Assembly (NCBI GenBank): GCA_004213515.1
Contig: SHAK01000006.1
Span: 30,721-94,720 of the forward strand
Length of the DNA stretch: 64,000 nt
Direction: 5' to 3'
DNA from: Limisphaerales bacterium
GTDB lineage: Bacteria > Verrucomicrobiota > Verrucomicrobiia > Limisphaerales > UBA1096
A program made the position numbers and the translations under genes. Under the pieces are notes generated by a model. That model ran no database searches. It saw only the letters and a list, made by a program, of their open reading frames with translations, and was not told the origin of the DNA. Below, piece after piece: positions 6,943-14,582 of the stretch; position 1 is the stretch's first letter; the number at the start of each line of letters is the position of its first letter.

Positions 6943-7929
6943 ATGGACGGATTATACAAAATAGGAGCAGTTTCTAAAATAACAGGTATTAATATACCGA
7001 CTCTTAGAGTTTGGGAGAACAAGTTTAAGATAGTCGAGCCCAGTCGAATTAATGGTACTCAAAGAGGTTATACTAAAAACGATTTAGACAAACTGTGCAT
7101 TGTTAAGGCTTTAATTGAAACTGGTGATTCTATATCGACATTATCTGGCTTAGATATTAGTGCACTCGAATCACGACTTGAGGAAAACTTAAACCAAAAG
7201 AGTAATTATGTTCCTAGTGAAACTAAGAATAACATTACTGCAATAGTCGTAGGAACAATGGTTCCTAATTTAGATAATCCAATTCAAGATCTACCAAGTA
7301 TCAGAATTGTAAAAAGATTTGAACTTTCAGATTTTTCGGAAGATGAGGGTATCATCGAGGATAATGCTGATATATTAATTTTTGAAACACCGACACTACA
7401 TGTAAAAACTGTAACCTGGGTCAAAAATATAATGACTCAATCCAGTTTCAGTAAATCAATTATTTTGTATAGATTTGGAAGTGCAGATGGAGTTAAAGCA
7501 GTTAACAGAGAAGAAAATATAAATATTTTAAGGCAGCCAGCGAATTCCAATGATATTCAGATGATGTGTGCATTCGCTATTAATGGTCAGATCAAACAAA
7601 AAGAAGTCGTTAGTAAAAAGTCCAATAAGAAAAAGGTAGTCGTTGATATTCCTGATTTTGAACCATTTAGTGATAAAGAACTCTGGGAAATCTCAGTTAT
7701 GGCAAATCCAATTCATTGTGAGTGTCCAAAGCACCTATCTAGTATTATTACTAGTTTAAGAGGGTTCGAAAAATATTCAGCTGATTGTGAGGAATTAAGC
7801 GCTAAAGATAGAATTCTTCATGAAGAATTGGAAAAGCATTCAGTCGAAGCTAGAATCATAATGGAAAAGGCCCTAAGAAAAGTTATTAATGAAAATTCAA
7901 TAAATTATTCGGTGGCTAATGCTTCCTAA
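6943..7929 (+). CDS. MerR-family regulator with divergent Rossmann-like C terminus
   Basis: A 328-residue transcription regulator. Residues 5-70 are a MerR winged helix (YKIGAVSKITGINIPTLRVWE, then the RGYT wing turn). Residues about 95-215 look like an alpha/beta receiver or B12-binding-type fold (ITAIVVGTMVP, then ILIFETP, SIILYRFG, NILRQP), but the D-x-H-x-x-G cobalamin motif of LitR/CarH is absent. The C-terminal 100 residues are helical and contain HCECPKHL. LitR/CarH-type MerR proteins control photolyase-SDR-SRPBCC clusters in other bacteria, and the same neighbours occur here. I infer a light- or stress-linked regulator that does not use B12 in the standard way. It follows the LON-N gene by 15 nt. 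Confidence 0.88.
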   Translation: MDGLYKIGAVSKITGINIPTLRVWENKFKIVEPSRINGTQRGYTKNDLDKLCIVKALIETGDSISTLSGLDISALESRLEENLNQKSNYVPSETKNNITAIVVGTMVPNLDNPIQDLPSIRIVKRFELSDFSEDEGIIEDNADILIFETPTLHVKTVTWVKNIMTQSSFSKSIILYRFGSADGVKAVNREENINILRQPANSNDIQMMCAFAINGQIKQKEVVSKKSNKKKVVVDIPDFEPFSDKELWEISVMANPIHCECPKHLSSIITSLRGFEKYSADCEELSAKDRILHEELEKHSVEARIIMEKALRKVINENSINYSVANAS

Positions 7930-8024
7930 ATTTGATTCAATATTTTCTTTAAAATCATTTTATAAAATTTGACCCAATATTAAAACAAGGGATCTTTATA
8001 TTACTCCAAGAGGAGATATTACAT

Positions 8025-8501
8025 ATGAAAAAATTATTATTGGGAGCGTTATTGCTAAGCTTAACATTTAACGTTCAAGCAGCAGATGCAAAAAAAGACA
8101 TAGTCGATACAGCAGTCGGTGCAGGAAGTTTTAAGACTCTTGTTGCTGCAGTCAAAGCCGCAGATCTCGTTAAGACACTAAAGAGCGATGGTCCTTTCAC
8201 AGTATTTGCGCCAACAGATGAAGCATTTGCTAAATTGCCAAAGGGAACTTTAGAGTCACTACTAAAGCCAGAAAATAAGAAGAAACTACAAGATATTTTA
8301 ACATACCATGTTGTTGCTGCTAAAGTACCTGCAGCGAAAGTTGCAACAGGCAAAGTGAAAATGGTCAATGGTAAAAACATAAGAGTCAAAGTTGCTTCAG
8401 GAAAAGTTACAGTTAATAAGGCAAATGTCATAAAGACAGATATTATGACAAGCAATGGTATCATCCATGTGATTGATAAAGTTATTATCCCAAAGGGTTA
8501 A
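8025..8501 (+). CDS. Secreted single-domain fasciclin protein
   Basis: A 158-residue protein. The signal peptide ([19 protein letters not shown]) is followed by one FAS1 domain covering the rest; [19 protein letters not shown] and [16 protein letters not shown] are the H1 and H2 regions. The start has a strong ribosome-binding site (AGAGGAGA at about 8009-8016), the best in this region, suggesting high expression. The mature protein is lysine-rich and basic. The gene ends in a GC-rich intrinsic terminator. Paralogue of the gene at 3951-4679, without its C-terminal extension. The function is probably extracytoplasmic, of the type induced by singlet oxygen elsewhere; inference from neighbours. 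Confidence 0.92.
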   Translation: MKKLLLGALLLSLTFNVQAADAKKDIVDTAVGAGSFKTLVAAVKAADLVKTLKSDGPFTVFAPTDEAFAKLPKGTLESLLKPENKKKLQDILTYHVVAAKVPAAKVATGKVKMVNGKNIRVKVASGKVTVNKANVIKTDIMTSNGIIHVIDKVIIPKG

Positions 8502-8526
8502 TCTTATAACTTAAAGAATCTTACAA

Positions 8527-8553
8527 GGGGGAGGATTACCTCCCCCATTTTTT
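8527..8553 (+). terminator. Strong intrinsic terminator abutting the SDR start codon
   Basis: Perfect 8-bp GC-rich stem: GGGGGAGG (8527-8534), loop ATTA (8535-8538), CCTCCCCC (8539-8546), then ATTTTTT (8547-8553). The next three bases (8554-8556) are the ATG of the SDR gene. The only Shine-Dalgarno-like purines upstream of that gene are inside the 5' arm, too far away and base-paired. Read-through or a leaderless downstream transcript is therefore needed for SDR expression. Confidence 0.92.
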
Positions 8554-9216
8554 ATGTCTAAATCATTAATAGTTGGAAGTAGTGAAGGATTGGGTTCACA
8601 TTTAAAGAAAAAAATTGAATCCACTAATCAAGATGTTATTCATATTTTTCGGGAGAATAAAAGCGATAATATCATAGAAATTGCGAAGAATTACAAAAGC
8701 GAGAATATAAGTAAAATTTTCTGCTGCTTAGGTAATATTAATCTAAAATCAATTTTATCAACATCTGGAGAAGATATGGTTAATGATTTTAATTCAAACT
8801 TAGTAATACCCCATGAAATTATCAAAATATTTTACAGAAGTTTAATTGAAACTGAAGGTTCTATAATTTTGTTTAGTAGTATTGCGGCAACTAAGGGGCT
8901 TTCTTTTCATTCTTCAATATCAGCTAGTAAATCTGCTGTTGAAGGATACATAAGATCACTTAGTGCCGAGCTAGCCCCTAAGGTTAATGCCAATGTTATA
9001 AGGTTAGCGCTAATGGAGTCTCCGATGTCGAAATTTATTTTCCAAAATGAGAGGTCGAAGAAAATTTCACTTGATATGCAACCAATGGGAAAATTTATTG
9101 AACCATCAGATGTTGCTGATATGGCATTAGCATTATCAACAAATAAGAGTGTTAATGGTCAAATAATAACGATTGATGGAGGTATGACAACAATCACAAA
9201 AAAAACAAAAATCTAA
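8554..9216 (+). CDS. SDR-family protein lacking the catalytic tyrosine
   Basis: A 220-residue short-chain dehydrogenase/reductase fold. The nucleotide-binding loop is V7-G8-S9-S10-E11-G12-L13-G14, starting three residues after Met, which fixes the start. The catalytic block reads S109, then I122-S-A-S-K126: the tyrosine of the YxxxK motif is Ile (codon ATA), while Ser and Lys are kept. The C-terminal strand NGQIITIDGGM is normal. It may be a non-catalytic NAD(P)-binding or sensor protein, or use other chemistry. SDR genes next to SRPBCC and photolyase genes are recurrent in light-response clusters. No ribosome-binding site precedes the ATG because the fasciclin terminator ends there. Confidence 0.85.
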   Translation: MSKSLIVGSSEGLGSHLKKKIESTNQDVIHIFRENKSDNIIEIAKNYKSENISKIFCCLGNINLKSILSTSGEDMVNDFNSNLVIPHEIIKIFYRSLIETEGSIILFSSIAATKGLSFHSSISASKSAVEGYIRSLSAELAPKVNANVIRLALMESPMSKFIFQNERSKKISLDMQPMGKFIEPSDVADMALALSTNKSVNGQIITIDGGMTTITKKTKI

Positions 9217-9220
9217 AGTC

Positions 9221-9257
9221 TTTATTACAATTATTTTTTAAGAAATTTATTACAATT
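9221..9257. repeat. Direct repeat TTTATTACAATT upstream of SRPBCC/photolyase
   Basis: Two identical 12-mers at 9221-9232 and 9246-9257, 25 nt apart centre to centre, lie in the 72-nt gap before the SRPBCC gene. The spacing is about 2.4 helical turns. This could be an operator for the nearby MerR regulator, but the sequence is AT-rich and this is speculative. Confidence 0.5.
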
Positions 9258-9288
9258 TACGGCTGATCTAAAATCTAGTTAATTTTCT

Positions 9289-9750
9289 ATGAAAGCAAAT
9301 TCTTTTAACTACTCCTCCACAATCAAAGTATCTCCAAAAGATCTTTATAATTGGCATGAAGACAAAGAGGCGTTAACTAAATTGATGCCAAGCAATTTAA
9401 TTGATATTATTAAATATTCATCAATAGCTGAAGGGAACGAACTTCATTTTAAAATAAAAGTTTTTTTTGGTGTTCTTAAGATAAATTGGGTAGCAAAAAT
9501 TGAAAATGTTATTAAGGGAAAAGAATTTAGTGATTTGCAGATCAAAGGTCCATTTAAGTACTGGTATCATCGGCATATTTTTTTAGAGGCTAAAAATTCA
9601 AACGAGTGTATTATGAAAGACAAAATTGATTTTCTTTTGCCTGGTGGTTTTATAATTAATTTTTTATTTAAACCAATAGTAATAAGAAATATTAAAAGTA
9701 TGTTTAAAATTAGGCACAGTAAGTTAAGAGATGCTTTAGAACGTGACTAA
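9289..9750 (+). CDS. SRPBCC-family (START-like) protein
   Basis: A 153-residue helix-grip protein. Recognisable are the N-terminal strand ending in SPKDLYNWHEDKEALTKLMP, the central strands HFKIKVFFGVLKINWVAKIE, and the highly conserved IKGPFKYWYHRHIF typical of SRPBCC proteins found beside photolyases. The family binds hydrophobic ligands in a deep cavity; the ligand is unknown. The gene overlaps the photolyase gene by 8 nt, indicating translational coupling. Cytoplasmic, with no signal peptide. Confidence 0.85.
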   Translation: MKANSFNYSSTIKVSPKDLYNWHEDKEALTKLMPSNLIDIIKYSSIAEGNELHFKIKVFFGVLKINWVAKIENVIKGKEFSDLQIKGPFKYWYHRHIFLEAKNSNECIMKDKIDFLLPGGFIINFLFKPIVIRNIKSMFKIRHSKLRDALERD

Positions 9751-11164
9751 TAAAATGTGTTCTTCCAATGCTCCAAGCATAGTTTGGTTTAGAAAAGACT
9801 TAAGACTAGATGACAATCCTGCTTTTACAGAAGCTGTAACAAAGGGACCTGTAATTCCATTATTCTTATGGTCGCCTAATGAAGAAGATTTTTCTACTGG
9901 AGGTGCATCAAGGATATGGCTTTACCATTCACTACTATCATTAAAAAAGCAACTTGCAGTACTTGGTTTGAATTTAATTATCAGGAAGGGGAACTCAGTT
10001 GATAACTTGTTTGATATAGTAGATTATACAAACGCAAAGGCAGTTTATACTAACAAAAGATATGAGCCATCATCACTTAAAAAGGATAAAGAAATTGCTA
10101 ATAAGTTAAAAGAAATTGGATTAGAATATAAAACGTTTAACGGTAATTTAATTATAGATCCCAAAGTAGTTTTAAATAAAAGTAATCTTCCATTTAAAGT
10201 GTTTAGCCATTTTTGGAAAAAATGTTTATCAGTAGCTAATCCGACTGAACCTTTGCCAGTTCCAAATAAAATCATTTCATTTAAAAATAAGATTAAAAGT
10301 ATAGAGATTAGTGACTTAAATCTTGGACAAGATAAACATTGGGCTTTAAAAATAAGTAAGAATTGGGATTTTAATTATGGTTTTTCCAGAAAAAAATTAA
10401 TTTCATTTATTGATAACAATTTTAACGAATATTGTGATAACCGAAATTTTCCAGGTAAAGATGGAACTTCAAAACTTTCTCCCTATTTACATTATGGTCA
10501 AATTAGTCCAAATCAAATATTTTATGAATTAAGTAAATCAAAAAATGAAAATTGGAAGGAGTCCCAATATTTAGCAGAGATAGGTTGGCGTGAGTTTGGT
10601 TATTATTTGATGTTTCACTTTCCCAAAACAATCAATGAACCTTTAAGAAATGAATTCAAAAAGTTTCCGTGGATAGAAAACGATTTTTTATTTGATTCAT
10701 GGAAAAATGGAACAACAGGTTATCCTTTGGTTGATGCAGGGATGAGAGAATTATGGGAGACAGGCTGGATGCATAATCGAGTTAGAATGGTTGTAGCCTC
10801 ATTTTTAGTAAAACACTTATTAATTGATTGGAAAAAAGGAGCAGATTGGTTTTGGGACACACTTGTTGATGCCGATTTAGCTTCAAATACTCTTGGATGG
10901 CAGTGGTCCGCTGGTTGTGGGGCAGATGCTGCTCCCTACTTCAGAATATTTAATCCGACTACACAAGCGGAAAAGTTTGATGGTAATGGTGACTATATCC
11001 GTCGATGGGTTCCTGAGCTTAAAAATATGGAAGCTCCAAAAATATTTGAACCTCATAAGTACAAGGGAGACCTATTTCTCAAAAATTCATATTCAGACCC
11101 TATTGTTGATCATGCAGAATCTAGAAAAAAAGCTCTTCTAGCCTACGATATAATAAAAAAATAG
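9743..11164 (+). CDS. phrB: Deoxyribodipyrimidine photolyase (class I CPD type)
   Basis: A 473-residue light-driven flavoenzyme that splits cyclobutane pyrimidine dimers. The N-terminal antenna domain starts SIVWFRKDLRLDDNPA. The FAD domain carries TSKLSPYLHYGQISP, WREFGYYLMF, TGYPLVDAGMRELWETGWMH, NRVRMVVASFLVKHLL and the flavin-site block WQWSAGCGADAAPYFRIFNP. These fit class I CPD photolyase rather than DASH cryptochrome or a 6-4 enzyme. The antenna pigment cannot be told from sequence. The GTG at 9743 overlaps the SRPBCC gene; the ATG at 9755 is an alternative. Likely induced together with the fasciclin/SDR/SRPBCC genes. Confidence 0.96.
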   Translation: MTNKMCSSNAPSIVWFRKDLRLDDNPAFTEAVTKGPVIPLFLWSPNEEDFSTGGASRIWLYHSLLSLKKQLAVLGLNLIIRKGNSVDNLFDIVDYTNAKAVYTNKRYEPSSLKKDKEIANKLKEIGLEYKTFNGNLIIDPKVVLNKSNLPFKVFSHFWKKCLSVANPTEPLPVPNKIISFKNKIKSIEISDLNLGQDKHWALKISKNWDFNYGFSRKKLISFIDNNFNEYCDNRNFPGKDGTSKLSPYLHYGQISPNQIFYELSKSKNENWKESQYLAEIGWREFGYYLMFHFPKTINEPLRNEFKKFPWIENDFLFDSWKNGTTGYPLVDAGMRELWETGWMHNRVRMVVASFLVKHLLIDWKKGADWFWDTLVDADLASNTLGWQWSAGCGADAAPYFRIFNPTTQAEKFDGNGDYIRRWVPELKNMEAPKIFEPHKYKGDLFLKNSYSDPIVDHAESRKKALLAYDIIKK

Positions 11165-11172
11165 TTAGATTT

Positions 11173-12243
11173 TTGAATACTGTAAAACTAAGACTCAGGT
11201 TAGGGCAGGCAAACATTGGTTTTTGGCTTTTATTAAGCATCTCTATAATATTATTTAAAAAAGAAATAGAGATGCACTTTATTGATATTAGTTCTGTTTC
11301 AATTATTAGTGTATTTATATTTTTAAGTATATTTTTACAATTACCTTTTGATATTTACGGAGCAAAAAAACTTTATTCTCATGGCCAGAAAAATAGTAAA
11401 TGGTTAGTTCAATGGTTTAGAGGAATCATTGCTTTATCGGCTTGTTGGGCGCTGTTGTCTTTTTTGATATTTCTAATTCAGCCAAGATTAGGTTTTTGCA
11501 TGCCAGTATTGATAACTATGATTTTAATTTTTCAGATGCATGAAAAATTTATTATTTTTATAAATAGTGATAAATATAATCATTTTGATGTTCGAAATTT
11601 TAAAGGCCAATCATTATTACTTAATTGTTCTGAAAATACTTTTACTGGGGGAGTAGTCTATGGATTTTTTAAAAGCACCCAAATAATACCTGAATCCTGG
11701 AGTTCTTCTCCATATTTGAAAATTGAGTGCTTTCGGCGTTCATTAATAATTAAAAATAAATTTGTAATTCGCTCATTTGTTTTTCTAACTTTTTGGAACC
11801 TTTTAGGGGTTTTATTAGGTGAGATGCAAGGTTTGTATTATTCTGAAAATATTGGAATTAGTATTATTTATTTAAGTTGCTGGATGACAATATGGAGTTT
11901 TTTGGCATTAATTCTCATGCCGAGATTAAGTCATTCTACTGTTTATGCTATTGATTATTTAGCCAATAAATATGATTCAGTTAGACTGAAAAAATGGATC
12001 AATAATTTTGCAGAACTAATTGATGAAAATGGAGATAAAAGTAAACTAGTACAATCCGTTTTTTATCCCATACCTACAGTTGAAAATCGTATTAACTCAT
12101 TAAATACCAGTCCTTCTTATTGTTTTGGTAATATATCAAGACAAAATCTTTTCCTAAGTTGGGGAGTTTTCAATCTATCCTGTAGAAGTGTGCACTGTAA
12201 TATAGGTAGGCCAGTGCTTTGGGCTTTTCCTCCTAGTGCATAG
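11173..12243 (+). CDS. Multi-pass membrane protein, possibly a degenerate M48-like protein
   Basis: A 356-residue protein that I do not recognise with confidence. There are about five membrane helices (around 15-30, 40-60, 82-100, 105-122, 195-215, 222-245). The tail after residue 250 runs STVYAIDYLANKYDS, then RLKKWINNF, then PIPTVENRINSL. This resembles the segment after the zinc site of M48 peptidases (AD..A ... HPP..ERI..L), but no HExxH is present. The C-terminus (LSWGVFNLSCRSVHCNIGRP) is Cys/His-rich. It lies 8 nt after the photolyase gene and is probably co-transcribed. It could be a pseudoprotease; that reading is tentative. Composition is as AT-rich as the photolyase block, and the block ends here. 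Confidence 0.6.
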   Translation: MNTVKLRLRLGQANIGFWLLLSISIILFKKEIEMHFIDISSVSIISVFIFLSIFLQLPFDIYGAKKLYSHGQKNSKWLVQWFRGIIALSACWALLSFLIFLIQPRLGFCMPVLITMILIFQMHEKFIIFINSDKYNHFDVRNFKGQSLLLNCSENTFTGGVVYGFFKSTQIIPESWSSSPYLKIECFRRSLIIKNKFVIRSFVFLTFWNLLGVLLGEMQGLYYSENIGISIIYLSCWMTIWSFLALILMPRLSHSTVYAIDYLANKYDSVRLKKWINNFAELIDENGDKSKLVQSVFYPIPTVENRINSLNTSPSYCFGNISRQNLFLSWGVFNLSCRSVHCNIGRPVLWAFPPSA

Positions 12244-12316
12244 CGATTTTTATCCTTTTCTATTATTGTTTCCTTGATAGTAGACAGTTTAGCGATTCAT
12301 TCTCCTTCCGCACAAG

Positions 12317-14566
12317 GTGATAGCCCGCGTCACATTAGACCTAGCAGTCCGAAGAGAGTTTGATTATCTCATTCCCAATGAGTTAGAGCAAAATGTGTGT
12401 GATGGAACTCGAGTGAAAGTGCCGTTTGGATCTCGAGAAATTTTGGGAGTGGTAACAGCAGTGTTAAGTGAGTCTCCGCATTCAAACCTTCGAGAAATTA
12501 TAAAAATAGTTGGTGGGCAGGCTCTTGTTACTCCTCCTATTCTTAAGTTAGTTCGTTGGATCGCAGAATATTATTGCTGTGCTCCTGAGATTGCTATGAA
12601 GGCCGTTTTGCCTGACGCCGTTCGTAAAGAAGAGGAAGGCTGGAGGGAGCGGCTATATGTAAGGGCACTTCCGCAGCATGGTGAATTGCCAAAATTAACA
12701 AAGCGCCAGGAGGATTTATGGGCAATTATAGAGGAGTGGAGAGAGTTGCCATTACAAGAGTTTTTGCGTTTAGCTGGAACTACTTCTGGAACAATTCGTA
12801 AACTAGAGGATAAAGGCTTGGTAAGTATCGCGCCTCAAATTTCTGAGCGTGATCCTTATGCAAAAGAGCATATTCTGCCAACTAATCCGTTGAAATTGAA
12901 TGATCAACAGTTAGTTGCTCTTAATAATATTGTAAAGTCTATTGATTGTTTAAATAGCTCAGAAAATAGGACGGATAAAAATAAGGGTAATCACGTTTTT
13001 TTGCTTCATGGGGTAACTGGTAGTGGCAAAACTGAAGTTTATCTTCAAGCAATTGCTCATGCACTTGAGCAGGGAAAAGGGGCTATAGTCTTAGTGCCTG
13101 AAATTTCTTTAACTCCACAAACTGTGGAACGTTTTAAGGCTAGGTTTAGTCATGGGCCATTACAGACTTTAGTTGCAGTTCTTCATAGCCACTTATCATC
13201 AGGAGAACGACATGATGAATGGCATAAGATTAGGCAGGGTAGGGCGAGAATTGTGATCGGTGCTAGATCAGCAGTATTTGCGCCTGTTGATCCTCTTGGG
13301 CTTGTAATCGTTGATGAGGAACATGAGCATTCTTACAAACAAGAAGAGGCTCCGCGTTATAATGCTCGAGATTTGGCTGTTGTTCGCGGACAACAAGAAG
13401 GTGCCGTAGTTGTTCTTGGCTCGGCCACTCCTTGTATGGAAAGTTACTATAATGTTCAGCGTAAAAAGTATTTTCTGCTTTCTTTGACTGAGCGTGCCGA
13501 CGAAAAAAATATGCCTATTGTTCGTATTGTAGATATGCGCAATGCGTCTAGTAAGGGTAAAGGTATAAGTATATTTTCACCTCAACTTCATGAGGCAATT
13601 TTACAGAGACTTGAAAAAAAAGAGCAGGTTATGCTTTTTCTCAATCGTCGTGGATGGTCTAGCTCATTGCAATGTCCCGAATGCGGTTTTGTTGCTGAAT
13701 GTCCTAACTGCAGCGTGTCGTTGACATATCATCGTTCGGCTCAAAAGTTGATGTGTCATATTTGTGGTCATATTGATTCTGCCCCAAGTAAGTGTCCTGA
13801 ACAGAATTGTGGGAACGCATCAATTCGATACTCTGGCCTTGGCACGGAAAAAGTTGAGGCAGCTTTGGATAAGAATTTCCCTTCGGCACGGGTTAAACGT
13901 ATGGATTCTGATACGCTTAAGAGAAAGGAGGATTATCGGAGAATATTAGGAGATTTTAGGAGTGGCAAAATCGACATTTTAGTTGGGACTCAAATGATTG
14001 CGAAGGGTCTGCATTTTCCCAACGTGACTTTAGTGGGTATAATTCATGCTGATTTAAGTTTACACATACCAGATTTTCGAGCTGGTGAACGAACATTTCA
14101 ATTGCTTACCCAAGTTGCTGGACGTGCTGGACGTGGTGATGTTGAAGGCGAGGTTTATGTGCAGTCTTTTACTCCATTTCATCCTGCAATCCAATATGCT
14201 CGCCGCCATGACTACATTGGTTTCTATGATCAAGAAATTGAGTTTAGGCAAGAGTTGCATTACCCACCTGTTGGGCGTGTAGCTTTATTGACTCTACGAG
14301 GGAGAAGTGAGGATAGAGTACGTTTTTTTGCAGACCATTTACGGAAGGAAATGGATCTATTGGCTATTCAATTGGGAGATATTGTGGTTGCAGGGCCTGC
14401 GCCTGCACCATTACTCCGGGCAGAAAACTTTTATCGTTATCAAATTATGATACGAACGCCACGGATGCCGCAGTTAAGTCGTCAACTTTCTACAAAATTT
14501 GATTCTCTTAAAATTCCAGAGGACTTGCGACTTATCATTGATATAGATCCTGTGTCACTTAGTTAA
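12317..14566 (+). CDS. priA: Primosomal protein N' (replication restart helicase PriA)
   Basis: A 749-residue 3'-5' DNA helicase that reloads the replisome at stalled forks. It has an N-terminal DNA-binding domain (1-105). Walker A is G232-V-T-G-S-G-K238-T, Walker B is D333-E-E-H336. The ARYNARDLA and GSATP motifs follow, then two zinc-binding Cys clusters (CPECGFVAECPNC and CHICGH...KCPEQNCG) between helicase lobes, motif V/VI (VGTQMIAKGLHFPNV, QVAGRAGRG) and a C-terminal domain. The start is GTG at 12317, giving the usual MIARVTLDLAVRREFDY N-terminus. Base composition shifts upward from here, away from the photolyase block. Confidence 0.97.
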   Translation: MIARVTLDLAVRREFDYLIPNELEQNVCDGTRVKVPFGSREILGVVTAVLSESPHSNLREIIKIVGGQALVTPPILKLVRWIAEYYCCAPEIAMKAVLPDAVRKEEEGWRERLYVRALPQHGELPKLTKRQEDLWAIIEEWRELPLQEFLRLAGTTSGTIRKLEDKGLVSIAPQISERDPYAKEHILPTNPLKLNDQQLVALNNIVKSIDCLNSSENRTDKNKGNHVFLLHGVTGSGKTEVYLQAIAHALEQGKGAIVLVPEISLTPQTVERFKARFSHGPLQTLVAVLHSHLSSGERHDEWHKIRQGRARIVIGARSAVFAPVDPLGLVIVDEEHEHSYKQEEAPRYNARDLAVVRGQQEGAVVVLGSATPCMESYYNVQRKKYFLLSLTERADEKNMPIVRIVDMRNASSKGKGISIFSPQLHEAILQRLEKKEQVMLFLNRRGWSSSLQCPECGFVAECPNCSVSLTYHRSAQKLMCHICGHIDSAPSKCPEQNCGNASIRYSGLGTEKVEAALDKNFPSARVKRMDSDTLKRKEDYRRILGDFRSGKIDILVGTQMIAKGLHFPNVTLVGIIHADLSLHIPDFRAGERTFQLLTQVAGRAGRGDVEGEVYVQSFTPFHPAIQYARRHDYIGFYDQEIEFRQELHYPPVGRVALLTLRGRSEDRVRFFADHLRKEMDLLAIQLGDIVVAGPAPAPLLRAENFYRYQIMIRTPRMPQLSRQLSTKFDSLKIPEDLRLIIDIDPVSLS

Positions 14567-14582
14567 TGAAATAGAGAGAGTA

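Noticed and set aside
8025..8501. Minus-strand frame across the fasciclin gene (8075-8464)
   Set aside because: Mirror of a well-conserved FAS1 coding sequence with strong ribosome-binding site on the plus strand.
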